From: Acrocarpospora macrocephala
GTDB taxonomy: Bacteria; Actinomycetota; Actinomycetes; Streptosporangiales; Streptosporangiaceae
Direction of reading: 5' to 3'
DNA: 47,179 nucleotides
NCBI RefSeq assembly: GCF_009687865.1
Contig: NZ_BLAE01000088.1
Coordinates: forward strand, 1-47,179
Below the pieces are notes generated by a model. The model ran no database searches. It saw only the letters and a list, made by a program, of their open reading frames with translations, and was not told the origin of the DNA. Shown here piece by piece: positions 25,437-32,990 of this stretch. The stretch's first letter is position 1. Every line of letters begins with the position of its first letter. The translations under genes were made by a program, and so were the position numbers.

Positions 25437-25742
25437 TCACTTACGCCGCATCCGAACCAGGCGCTCATCCCAGTCGAGAATCGCTTCCTCGATCGGCACG
25501 ACTTCGCCCGAGCCCCCGGCCACCTCCTCCGCGCGCTGATCGTATGTGGGATCGGCGAACGCGATCGAATTAAGCCACCACAGGTTGAGAACCTCGGGCA
25601 GCCGGTGGTACTCACCAGGCTCGCGCGCCACCTCCCGGGCCTCGTGATACTGGGCGAGGAACACCGGGCGCCACTTCTCCGGCAGGGCTCGGAGGATCGC
25701 CTCCGGGTCATACCGAGGATCGTGGACGGGCCGCGCGCTCAT
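25437..25742 (-). CDS. DUF6247 family protein
   Basis: A 101-aa soluble protein. The pattern D-P-E-A-I-L-R-A-L-P-E-K-W-R-P-V-F-L-A-Q-Y-H-E-A and L-P-E-V-L-N-L-W-W-L matches DUF6247, a short actinomycete family often found beside RelE/ParE-like toxins and so suspected of being an antitoxin. No toxin gene is adjacent here: the left neighbour is the convergent multicopper oxidase, and the right side is the GH53 pseudogene. It may be an orphan left after loss of its partner. Confidence 0.8.
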   Translation of the reverse strand: MSARPVHDPRYDPEAILRALPEKWRPVFLAQYHEAREVAREPGEYHRLPEVLNLWWLNSIAFADPTYDQRAEEVAGGSGEVVPIEEAILDWDERLVRMRRK

Positions 25743-25831
25743 GCCGCCGACGTTACCCCCCGGCAGCCTCCCTGCTCAAAAATCCAGCGGGCGGTGTCTG
25801 GTGTGGTGCCACGGCACCGCCCGGTTGGAAG

Positions 25832-26120
25832 TGCTACTGGTGGGTGAACTGGGTCAGGGCCGGGAGGGCTCGGTCGTTGAAGTCGAAAAGGGCTTGGTTT
25901 TCCCATTCGTTGCCGGAGGAGGGATTGGTGGGGTCCCAGCCGTTGCCGGAGACGGCGGTCCAGGTGGGTTCCCAGTAGATAGCGCCGAGGCCGCGGGCGT
26001 TGGAGATGGCTTGGACCAGGGACATGATGTCGCGGCAGCGCTGTCGAACCACCAGCGGTAGAGGCCGTTGTCGCCGCCGTTGGCCACGCGCAGGACGACC
26101 TTCGTCGAACTGGAGACCGC
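25832..26120 (-). pseudogene. Broken duplicate of the GH53 galactanase 3' part
   Basis: Nearly identical (about 5 differences in the first 200 bp) to two blocks of the intact GH53 gene, 31479-31680 and about 31920-32006. The segment in between, about 240 bp including the nucleophile region, is deleted, and the reading frame shifts at the junction near 26035. Similarity starts right at the stop codon and ends abruptly at 26120. Fragments such as W-W-F-D-S-A-A-A and N-E-W-E-N-Q-A-L-F-D-F are unmistakable. It is in the same orientation as the intact copy 5.4 kb away. Confidence 0.92.
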
Positions 26121-26193
26121 ATTTGAGGGCGCGACGAGCGATGTTGGCGGTCGGTGCTGTAGCCAGCCGTATGGTCCGTGCCGCCGCGGCCCC

Positions 26194-26388
26194 TCAGAAC
26201 AGCCCAGCCCGAACGGAATTCGAGAAGAGCTCGGTAACCAGCAAGAGCGCATTATCGAGCCGATCACCAGCTTGCCCGGTCAGTGAATTGCGAACGAATC
26301 TCCGCGCCCACAGCGCGGCGCTCGATTTGTCGGGAAATTCCGTTATGCCCAGCAGGCTAGTGATCGGATCCAGGGTGGCGGGGGTCGT
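26194..26388 (-). pseudogene. Fragment of RsbW-like anti-sigma HATPase
   Basis: A stop-to-stop frame of 64 residues without a start codon. E-F-P-D-K-S-S-A-A-L-W-A-R-R-F-V-R followed by D-N-A-L-L-L-V-T-E-L-F-S-N-S-V-R matches the N-terminal helix and N-box of the ATP-binding anti-sigma/RsbW-like proteins abundant in actinomycetes (typical V-L-L-V-S-E-L-V-T-N-A-V-R-H). The frame stops right after, where the domain should continue. The adjacent 26121-26193 and 26389-26470 show no further coding sequence. Confidence 0.5.
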
Positions 26389-26471
26389 TCAATTGCTTTA
26401 GCCTTGGCCATGGATGCGGACCTCGCTCCTGATCAGAGCCCGTCAAGTGCGTTGCCTCGCCTTGACTGGCC

Positions 26472-26486
26472 GCCCGAACTTCGGGC
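26472..26486. promoter_or_regulatory. Palindrome upstream of XRE-TPR gene
   Basis: GCCCGAACTTCGGGC is a perfect 7-bp inverted repeat around a single central base. It lies 107 nt before the XRE-TPR start, just downstream of a TTGACT that could be a -35 box. It may be the autoregulatory site of that HTH protein; a small hairpin without function is also possible. Confidence 0.3.
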
Positions 26487-26592
26487 CATTTCCGAACTCC
26501 CCTGACATGGTGAAGAAGAACCAGGAAACAGCCAAGCCAATTGGTGTTGGTGGTTGTTGCCGTCAATACCGTCAACACCTGGAGGAGCGGAA

Positions 26593-27861
26593 ATGCCTAC
26601 CGCCGAACGTGTGGATCCGAGCGAGTCCCTGTGGCATCTGCTGGGCGCCGTCATTCGCCGATTCCGCGAAGACGCCCGCCGGATCAGCCTGCGGGAGGCC
26701 GCCAAGCGGTCCTTCATCGACCCCGCGCACCTGTCGAAATGGGAACGCGGCCTCGCCCGGCCCGACGCCCAGTCCATCACCCACCTCGACCGGGCGCTGA
26801 GCGCCGAGGGTTGCCAGGTGGAACTTCAGCGGGCTATCGCCGACCTCGACCATCTGCGTACCCTCGAAAACAGGACCCCAGTCAGCGGGGAGGACGCCAC
26901 GGAACGCCGCCGTCTCTTCAAACTCGCCGCCGACCTGACCCTCGGACTCGTTTCCGGCTCGGAGCCTATCCGGCAACTCATCATCCCGGATGATTTCCGC
27001 AGCACCGAGGAATGGGAAATCACCTGCGCCGACCATCTTCACGCGCTGCGCACCCGTCCCCAGGCCGACATGATCGCCGATCTGGCCATCGACCTGGTGG
27101 CCCTAGGTCGGCAAATGGAGATTGCGACGCCCGCCGACCTGATCGAACTGCAGCGTACATTGGCCACGCTGTCGATGATCCACGCCATCGTCCTGACCGG
27201 TCAGGCTGAGCATGGCGGCGCGATCCGCTGGTGGCGCGCGGCCCGTCAAGCCGCCGACTCGTCCGGGGACCTCTCACTCGGGCTACTGATCAGGAGCGAG
27301 GAAGCCGGCCACGGCCTCTACGGCCAGCGGTCACCAGATGCCGTACTCCGCCTCCTCAAGGAAGCCCAGAAGTTCGCTGGTGGCCCTCACGTCGACCTCA
27401 TGGAGACGGAGGCGAAGGCACTCAGCATGACGGGCCGCCACGACGAAGCCCTGGGAGCGGTTCACCGATTGATCGACCTGTCCGGGACGAAAGTGGCTGA
27501 TCGTGTGGGCTTCCGAACGCCATCCGCCATCCATTTCGCCGCATCGTGGGTATACGCCGCGGCAGGCTACGAGGCTCAGGCGGACAGGGAGAGAACGTCG
27601 GTGCTGTCGTTGGCGAAGTCGTACACCTACCGCGTCAACGTCGCACTACACGGGGCTCTGTGCACGGTCGCGAAAGGCGGCACCGGCGAAGGCGCAAGAG
27701 AGGCAGCGGCAGTGATCGCCAACCTGCCGCCCACCTACCGCAACAACCACATCCGCCAAACCGGTCAACTGGTACTCCAGGCGGTCCCCATGGACCAGCG
27801 CAACAATCCTGGCGTACGTGAACTCAGGGAAGTCCTTACCAACAGTCCCTCGGAGATGTGA
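26593..27861 (+). CDS. XRE-family regulator with C-terminal TPR-like region
   Basis: A 422-aa protein. Residues about 15-70 form a Cro/C1-type HTH (R-I-S-L-R-E-A-A-K-R-S-F, then D-P-A-H-L-S-K-W-E-R-G). The C-terminal about 300 residues are alanine- and leucine-rich helical repeats like those of actinomycete XRE-TPR regulators. ATG 26593 has an excellent ribosome binding site, GGAGGAG, 5 nt upstream; an earlier in-frame ATG at 26554 is less likely. First intact gene of the patch between the GH53 copies. It may control the GNAT gene 167 nt downstream or serve as a signalling-type regulator of differentiation, as proposed for similar proteins; the target is not evident. Confidence 0.88.
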   Translation: MPTAERVDPSESLWHLLGAVIRRFREDARRISLREAAKRSFIDPAHLSKWERGLARPDAQSITHLDRALSAEGCQVELQRAIADLDHLRTLENRTPVSGEDATERRRLFKLAADLTLGLVSGSEPIRQLIIPDDFRSTEEWEITCADHLHALRTRPQADMIADLAIDLVALGRQMEIATPADLIELQRTLATLSMIHAIVLTGQAEHGGAIRWWRAARQAADSSGDLSLGLLIRSEEAGHGLYGQRSPDAVLRLLKEAQKFAGGPHVDLMETEAKALSMTGRHDEALGAVHRLIDLSGTKVADRVGFRTPSAIHFAASWVYAAAGYEAQADRERTSVLSLAKSYTYRVNVALHGALCTVAKGGTGEGAREAAAVIANLPPTYRNNHIRQTGQLVLQAVPMDQRNNPGVRELREVLTNSPSEM

Positions 27862-28028
27862 GGCGTGCCCTCGCAGTGATAGCGGGCAAGAGATCCAGGA
27901 CGAGGCAGTACAGGTGCCGAACGAACTGCGACCCATACGGCAAGCACAGACGGCATCGACGAGGAGTTATGCGGGCGCAAGCCGTCCGGATACTGACCCA
28001 CGCACCTGTGGAACGTGGAGAACCAGAC

Positions 28029-28595
28029 ATGACGGAATCAGGCATGGTGACCTTCAAACGGTTCGACGCGGCCGGTGCCCGAGAGCAACGCGAGGTGGTC
28101 TCGCTCATCCACCGCGACGCCTACGCGGCGCGGATCGCCATCGGTGACGCCTTCGCCGGTAGCGAGGCGTTCATGACCCGCTTCGACGCCTACACCCGCC
28201 GGGACGGCCTCGACCTGGTGATGGCATTCGACGGTGACGAACCGGCCGGGCAGACCTGGGGCTGGCCGCTCACCCCGGAGACTCGGTGGTGGAACGGCCT
28301 GGAGACCGAGCCCGAGCCGGGCTTCACCACCGAGGACGGTACGCGTACCTTCGCCCTGTCGGAAATCATGGTCCGGCAGGCCTGGACCGGCCGGGGCATC
28401 GCACACGCGCTGCACGACACGCTCCTGTCCACCCGTCAGGAGCAGCGGGCCACTCTGCTGGTGAGACTGGACAACACCACCGCGTATGCCGCGTACACGC
28501 GCTGGGGCTGGCGACCGAGCGCCCGCCTCCGTCCGAGCTGGCCCGACGCCCCTCTGATGGACGTGCTAACCCTCCCACTACCCCTGCCACAATGA
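28029..28595 (+). CDS. GNAT family N-acetyltransferase
   Basis: A 188-aa acetyltransferase. The acetyl-CoA-binding motif is I-M-V-R-Q-A-W-T-G-R-G-I-A-H-A-L-H (R/Q-x-x-G-x-G/A type), followed by A-T-L-L-V-R-L-D-N-T-T-A-Y-A-A-Y-T-R-W-G-W, a standard GNAT C-terminal arrangement. The substrate is unknown. ATG 28029 follows GGAG with 8-nt spacing. The sequence between the XRE-TPR stop and this start (27862-28028) stays open in frame but does not resemble a GNAT. Such acetyltransferases are often found beside XRE-TPR regulators in actinomycetes. Confidence 0.87.
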   Translation: MTESGMVTFKRFDAAGAREQREVVSLIHRDAYAARIAIGDAFAGSEAFMTRFDAYTRRDGLDLVMAFDGDEPAGQTWGWPLTPETRWWNGLETEPEPGFTTEDGTRTFALSEIMVRQAWTGRGIAHALHDTLLSTRQEQRATLLVRLDNTTAYAAYTRWGWRPSARLRPSWPDAPLMDVLTLPLPLPQ

Positions 28596-28832
28596 ACTCC
28601 GCTGACACTCCACATCGGAGCGCCTTGGAGTGGGATGGTGATCTGGTAGTCGTGTTCGGCGATCAAGCCAAGGGAGCCGATGGGATGGATGGCTGCATAG
28701 GCCTCCAGCAACTGGCGTATCCGCTCGTGCACTCGCGTCCGCTGCCCACCTCCATCCCCGGCGGCAAGGCGAGCTGGGTCACCATGTCGGAGCCCGATGG
28801 CAGCGCGCGTCACTCGCTCCCGATTTCCGGTT
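28596..28832. other. Non-coding gap with no assignable feature
   Basis: No gene could be supported here. A minus-strand frame contains a protein-like stretch (R-I-R-Q-L-L-E-A-Y-A-A-I-H-P-I-G, continuing I-A-E-H-D-Y-Q-I-T-I-P), which could be the remnant of a lost gene. It has neither a plausible start nor a recognised domain. No hairpin terminator was seen after the GNAT stop. Confidence 0.3.
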
Positions 28833-29102
28833 ATGTACGGCTTTGAGGAGCAGATCTGGTTCGACGCCCGTGGGCGGAAGATCGCGGGCAACTTCAACTC
28901 CTTTGGTCGTGGTCAGACCAAGGCGGACTTCGAGGCCCTCATGGCTCACCTAGACCCCGAGCTCAACGGCCCGGTGCCCGACGGCTACGAAGCCCCCTCC
29001 TACAAGGCTGACCGGGAGGCCGAATACCGCCAGGCTCACGCGCACTTTGCCGCTCGCTTGGCGCAAGCCGTCCCAGCCACCAACGATGAGGAGACTCGAT
29101 GA
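28833..29102 (+). CDS. Small protein upstream of AAA/DUF4276 pair, unknown
   Basis: An 89-aa hydrophilic protein beginning M-Y-G-F-E-E-Q-I-W-F-D-A-R-G-R-K; an ATG at 28797 would add 12 residues. It has no signal peptide or membrane segment, and is rich in charged residues toward the C-terminus. I do not recognise its family. It ends 71 nt before the ATPase gene on the same strand and could be co-transcribed with it as a third component, but this rests on position alone. No clear ribosome binding site precedes either start, so it could also be a fragment of a longer lost gene. Confidence 0.5.
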   Translation: MYGFEEQIWFDARGRKIAGNFNSFGRGQTKADFEALMAHLDPELNGPVPDGYEAPSYKADREAEYRQAHAHFAARLAQAVPATNDEETR

Positions 29103-29173
29103 GATTCGTAGCTCCGCAGTTCACCCGAGTCCGGTGCACATCTGAGCGCATTGAGCGCGGATAGCCTGAGGCC

Positions 29174-30580
29174 ATGCTCACCAGGTTGGAGATCCAGGGC
29201 TTCAAGAACCTGCTCGATCTGCAGGTGGACTTCGGTCCGTTCACGTGCATCGCGGGTGCGAACGGGGTGGGCAAGTCGAACGTCTTCGACGCGATCGAAC
29301 TGCTCTCCCATCTCGCCTCGGACCCGCTGGTGGAGGCCTCACAGCGGGTGCGGGGAACGCGCGGTGGCGATCCCCGGGACCTATTCTGGGATGGCTACCG
29401 CGATCACCAACGGCAGATCTCCCTCGCCGCGGAAATGATCGTACCTGATGAGGTTGAAGACGATCTCGGTGCACCGGCGCTCCCAACGACCACGTTCCTC
29501 CGCTACGAGGTGGTTCTCGGTTATGCCGTACCCGAGGGAGAGAGCAGCGTTGGCCGTCTGACCCTCCTTCGGGAGGAGTTGCGCCACATCAACCGCGGTG
29601 ACGCTCCAAAGCACCTGCGCTTCCCGCACAGCCCAAAACATTTCCGGAACGCGGTGGTACAGGGCCAACGGCGCGGCGGTGCCTACCTCTCCACCGAGCA
29701 GCGAGACAACGGCACGATCATCAACGTCCACGGGGACGGGGGGAGCCGTGGCAAGCCACTGCCCCGCGCCGCCGGCCGCGCGGGCCGGACGGTGTTGAGC
29801 ACGATCACCACCAACGACTATCCGACCATCCTCGCCGCACGCCGGGAGATGCAGAGCTGGCATCGCCTCGCCCTGGAGCCATCAGCGCTTCGCGCCCCTG
29901 ACGGGTTCACCGACCCGCGGACACTCGGAGTGGATGGTCGGCACCTGGCCGCCACGCTCTATCGCATCGCCAACGAGAGCATCGCCGCCGACCCGGAGGC
30001 GGTCTACGCCCAGGTGGCCGACCGGCTCTCCGATCTCGCTGGCGTCAGCGTCGAGAGTTTGCGCGTCGAACCCGATCAGATCCGTGAGGTGTTCACGCTT
30101 TTCCTCCGGGAGCGCAACGGGCTTCAACTGCCTGCTCGTGCCCTCTCCGAGGGCACACTCCGCTTCCTCGCGCTGTGTGTGCTCTTGGAAGACCCGACGT
30201 TCACCGGCCTCATTTGCATGGAGGAACCGGAGAACGGCATCCACCCGGCGAACCTCCAGGCGATAGTCAGGCTCGTCGAAGACCTCGCGGTTGACCCGCA
30301 GGAGGCACCCGGTCCCGACAACCCCTTCCGTCAGGTGATCATCAACACCCATGCGCCTGGTGTCGTCCAGCTGTGCAAAGAAGACGACCTTCTTCTCGCG
30401 GAAACCCGCCCTCGCCGGACGGACGAAGGAACCGTGACCGACGCGCTCTCTCTGCTTCCCTACCAGCGCTCCTGGCGCGCGGTCAGCCAGCCGCTGACTT
30501 TCTCCAAAGCCGACGTGGTCGCCTATCTCGCTGGTCCCCCGGGGGCCAACCTGCGTATTCCCGGGGAGATGGCCGGATGA
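29174..30580 (+). CDS. AAA family ATPase (ABC/SMC-type head, AAA_15/AAA_21)
   Basis: A 468-aa cytoplasmic ATPase. Walker A G-A-N-G-V-G-K-S is at 28-35, the ABC-type signature A-L-S-E-G-T-L-R-F-L-A at 323-333, Walker B L-I-C-M-E-E-P-E-N-G-I-H at 346-357, and the H-loop I-N-T-H-A-P with H393. These are the marks of SMC/RecF-like heads found in OLD-type, AbiL-, PARIS- and Septu-related defence ATPases. It lacks a long coiled coil and carries no TOPRIM domain itself. The next gene encodes a DUF4276 TOPRIM-like protein overlapping its stop (ATGA), the usual two-gene arrangement of such systems. Inferred role: nucleotide-driven sensor that holds or activates its partner. Confidence 0.9.
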   Translation: MLTRLEIQGFKNLLDLQVDFGPFTCIAGANGVGKSNVFDAIELLSHLASDPLVEASQRVRGTRGGDPRDLFWDGYRDHQRQISLAAEMIVPDEVEDDLGAPALPTTTFLRYEVVLGYAVPEGESSVGRLTLLREELRHINRGDAPKHLRFPHSPKHFRNAVVQGQRRGGAYLSTEQRDNGTIINVHGDGGSRGKPLPRAAGRAGRTVLSTITTNDYPTILAARREMQSWHRLALEPSALRAPDGFTDPRTLGVDGRHLAATLYRIANESIAADPEAVYAQVADRLSDLAGVSVESLRVEPDQIREVFTLFLRERNGLQLPARALSEGTLRFLALCVLLEDPTFTGLICMEEPENGIHPANLQAIVRLVEDLAVDPQEAPGPDNPFRQVIINTHAPGVVQLCKEDDLLLAETRPRRTDEGTVTDALSLLPYQRSWRAVSQPLTFSKADVVAYLAGPPGANLRIPGEMAG

Positions 30581-31230
30581 GCGGGCGCGTCTACACGGGA
30601 TTCTTCGTCGGGGAAGGCACCTCCGACCTCCCGCTCGCCGACATCGTCGAAACCCTCTTCATCGACCGTGGCACGCAGGTGCGGCTCAGCAAGCCGGATT
30701 TCGAATCTTTGAAGGGAGTGCGCAGGGACGTCCGTTCGAAGGTGTCGGCCAGCATCCAGCTGGTCGGCGGCCCAGTCGACCTAGTCGTTGTCCACCGGGA
30801 TGCCGACAACGCCGGAGCGGACACCCGCCGCAACGAGATTGAGGAAGCCGTGCATGCGGCCGGGCATTGCTCATCAATCGTTCCGGTGATTCCCGTCCGG
30901 ATGACCGAAGCATGGCTCCTTCTGGATGAGCAGTCCATCAGGACCGTGGCGGGGAATCCCAAGGGAAAGATGAACCTGGGACTTCCTGCTTCGAACCGCG
31001 TGGAGCGCGAACCGGACCCCAAGCAGCTCCTCAAGGAATGCTTATTGAAGGCTTCCGATGCGACTGGGAGGCGGCGGGAGCGAGCTGCCAACCGGTTCTA
31101 TGAACATCGGAGACACCTCCTGCAACGGCTCGATTGTGCGGGACCCGTCACCTCGTTGCCGAGCTGGAAGCGGCTTGTCGCCGACATCGAGTCGGTTATC
31201 GACCAATGGAACGGCAGGGAAGATCTGTAA
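30577..31230 (+). CDS. DUF4276 family TOPRIM-like protein
   Basis: A 217-aa protein. F-F-V-G-E-G-T-S-D with E13 followed by D-L-V-V-V-H-R-D-A-D-N-A-G with D75 and D77 matches the E...DxD arrangement of the TOPRIM fold in DUF4276 proteins. V-I-P-V-R-M-T-E-A-W-L-L at about 96-107 is a further family signature. TOPRIM proteins of this type are suspected nucleases or primase-like effectors. ATG 30577 overlaps the stop of the ATPase gene by 4 bp, so both are made together. Pairing with an AAA head resembles AbiL and PARIS (AriA/AriB) in layout; their TOPRIM families differ, so this is analogy rather than identity. Confidence 0.87.
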   Translation: MSGRVYTGFFVGEGTSDLPLADIVETLFIDRGTQVRLSKPDFESLKGVRRDVRSKVSASIQLVGGPVDLVVVHRDADNAGADTRRNEIEEAVHAAGHCSSIVPVIPVRMTEAWLLLDEQSIRTVAGNPKGKMNLGLPASNRVEREPDPKQLLKECLLKASDATGRRRERAANRFYEHRRHLLQRLDCAGPVTSLPSWKRLVADIESVIDQWNGREDL

Positions 31231-31337
31231 GACCGACCCCAGCAGGCCGTTCGCCAACTCCGACGGGTTGGCATCATGCAGTTCCGTACTGGAGGGGAAC
31301 ATCCGGCGAGGGCGAGGACAACCAGCCCGGCGGTCAT
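31231..31337 (-). pseudogene. Frameshifted lipoprotein N-terminus remnant
   Basis: ATG 31337 begins M-T-A-G-L-V-V-L-A-L-A-G-C-S-P, a lipoprotein signal with lipobox L-A-G-C. A frameshift follows near 31290, after which another frame reads S-S-T-E-L-H-D-A-N-P-S-E-L-A-N-G-L-L, protein-like, until it meets the 3' end of the DUF4276 gene. It looks like the start of a lipoprotein gene cut off where the AAA/DUF4276 segment begins. The short length makes this tentative. Confidence 0.35.
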
Positions 31338-31363
31338 CTTTCGGGTGGTGCGCTTAGGACGGG

Positions 31364-31474
31364 TTCCTGGTCGGGATGCACGGTCGAGGCGCCACACGAT
31401 CGGTTTGTCCAGTAGGGCGTGACATCCCGTTCCGTGTGGTCCCATGCGAGCATTCCGTGATCCCGACCAAGGAA
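31364..31474. repeat. 111-bp element with 20-bp imperfect terminal inverted repeats
   Basis: The left end reads TTCCTGGTCGGGATGCACGG (31364-31383); the right end is its complement CCGTGATCCCGACCAAGGAA (31455-31474), differing by two single-base indels. A second inner pair, CCACACG and CGTGTGG, lets the whole stretch fold into one long hairpin. It ends 4 nt from the stop codon of the intact GH53 gene and is absent from the duplicated GH53 fragment. It may be a MITE-like insertion or an oversized terminator for the galactanase operon. Confidence 0.5.
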
Positions 31475-31478
31475 TTCG

Positions 31479-32990
31479 CTACTGGTGGGTGAACTGGGTC
31501 AGGGCCGGGAGGGCTCGGTCGTTGAAGTCGAAGAGGGCTTGGTTTTCCCATTCGTTGCCGGAGGAGGGGTTGGTGGGGTCCCAGCCGTTGCCGGGGACGG
31601 CGGTCCAGGTGGGTTCCCAGTAGATGGCGCCGAGGCCGCGGGCGTTGGGGATGGCTTGGACCAGGGACATGATGTCGCGGAGCATCGCGGACTGGCCGGC
31701 CGGTGAGGATGGGTAGCCGGTCACGGGTGTGGCGGAGTTCACCATGTTGCCGAAGGCGTCGTCGGAGCCTGGCGTGAACGGGTAAGCGGTTTCGGCCAGG
31801 AGGACGGGTTTGCCGTAGCGGGTGGCGATGTCGTCGATGTTGGTCTGGAAGGCGGCGAAGGTGCCGTGCCAGTACGGGTAGTAGGAGACGCCGATCACGT
31901 CGTACAGGACCCCGTTGGCAGCGGCGCTGTCGAACCACCAGCGGTAGAGGCCGTTGTCGCCGCCGTTGGCCAGGTGCAGGACGACCTTCGTCGAGCTGGA
32001 GACCGCCTTCACCGCGTCGTAGCCGGAGCGGATGAGCTGGGCGAGTTGGGCGAAGCGGGAGCTGCGGCCGTCTTCCCAGAGCATGCCGTCGTTGATCTCG
32101 TTGCCGACCTGGACCATGTCGGCGGTGGTGCCCTGGGATTTGAGGGCGTTGAGGACGTCGAAGGTGTGGTTGTAAACGGCGGTTCTGAGGTTGGCGAACG
32201 AGAGGGACGTCCAAGCGGCTGGTTTGTACTGTTTGCCGGGGTCGGCCCAGCTGTCGGAATAGTGGAAGTCGATCAGCAGCCCGAGGCCGAGAGCTTTTGC
32301 GCGGGTGGCCATGGCCAGGACCCTGGCTTTGTTGTTGTAGCCGTCGGCGGGGTTCACCCAGACCTTGAGGCGGGCGTAGTTGACGCCGTTGTCGCGCAGG
32401 ATCGTCAGCGCGTCCCCGCGCACTCCGGCGGCGGTGAAGTATCGCCCGCCGAACGCCTCCGACTTGGGCAGGCTGGACACGTCCGCACCCTTGATCGACA
32501 GAGTGGCCGAGCCGGAGGCGAAGCTCACGTCGTCGAAGTTGGCCCAGCCTCCGGCGGCGGCGGAGCTGTTGAGGCTGATCGTGCACTGGGAGTTCGTCAC
32601 GGTCTGGGTGACCGCGATCCGCAGCCAGTCCCCTGACACGGGAACGTAGGTGCGGCGTTCGGCGCCGCCGCAATTCTTGAGCGAGATCCAGCTCTGGCTG
32701 GCCGTACCGGCGCGAACCCAGGCGCGGAGGGTGTACGTGCCGTTGACGATGCCGGACAGAAACTGCCAGGTCTCCACCGTGTACGCCGAGGACGACCAGT
32801 GCGAGAGCCGGTAGCTGCCGGAGTGCCCGCCCGCTTCGTGGAAGTCGGCGGCGGCCGTGCCGGTGGTGCTCCAGCCGGAGAGGTTGACGGTTTCGAAGCC
32901 CGTGTTGGTGAGCGTGGTCGCCGCCTGGGCGGGCGACGGGAGCAGCAGGGTGACGCCCAGCAGCGCGAGAACGGCCAGAATCCTGCTCAT
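31479..32990 (-). CDS. Secreted GH53 endo-beta-1,4-galactanase with carbohydrate-binding domain
   Basis: A 503-aa enzyme that cuts beta-1,4-galactan side chains of pectin. Signal peptide 1-23 (ends A-Q-A). Residues about 24-160 form a beta-sandwich (T-G-F-E-T, later W-A-N-F-D-D-V-S-F), a carbohydrate-binding module such as the CBM4/9 type or the galactan-binding CBM61 known from GH53 enzymes. The GH53 domain (about 165-503) has the acid/base E298 in V-G-N-E-I-N and the nucleophile E400 in L-L-A-E-T-A-Y-P, plus R-L-K-V-W-V-N-P-A-D-G-Y. ATG 32990 overlaps the TGA of the upstream GH53 gene. A partial copy of this gene lies at 25832-26120. Confidence 0.94.
   Translation of the reverse strand: MSRILAVLALLGVTLLLPSPAQAATTLTNTGFETVNLSGWSTTGTAAADFHEAGGHSGSYRLSHWSSSAYTVETWQFLSGIVNGTYTLRAWVRAGTASQSWISLKNCGGAERRTYVPVSGDWLRIAVTQTVTNSQCTISLNSSAAAGGWANFDDVSFASGSATLSIKGADVSSLPKSEAFGGRYFTAAGVRGDALTILRDNGVNYARLKVWVNPADGYNNKARVLAMATRAKALGLGLLIDFHYSDSWADPGKQYKPAAWTSLSFANLRTAVYNHTFDVLNALKSQGTTADMVQVGNEINDGMLWEDGRSSRFAQLAQLIRSGYDAVKAVSSSTKVVLHLANGGDNGLYRWWFDSAAANGVLYDVIGVSYYPYWHGTFAAFQTNIDDIATRYGKPVLLAETAYPFTPGSDDAFGNMVNSATPVTGYPSSPAGQSAMLRDIMSLVQAIPNARGLGAIYWEPTWTAVPGNGWDPTNPSSGNEWENQALFDFNDRALPALTQFTHQ

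Noticed and set aside
25770-25825. GGGCGGTG/CACCGCCC hairpin as terminator
   Set aside because: The 18-nt loop is long, there is no U-tract, and the only gene ending there is a pseudogene.
28436-28897. Minus-strand frame overlapping GNAT and the 89-aa gene
   Set aside because: One stretch looks protein-like, but there is no recognisable domain, and it overlaps the better supported GNAT gene.
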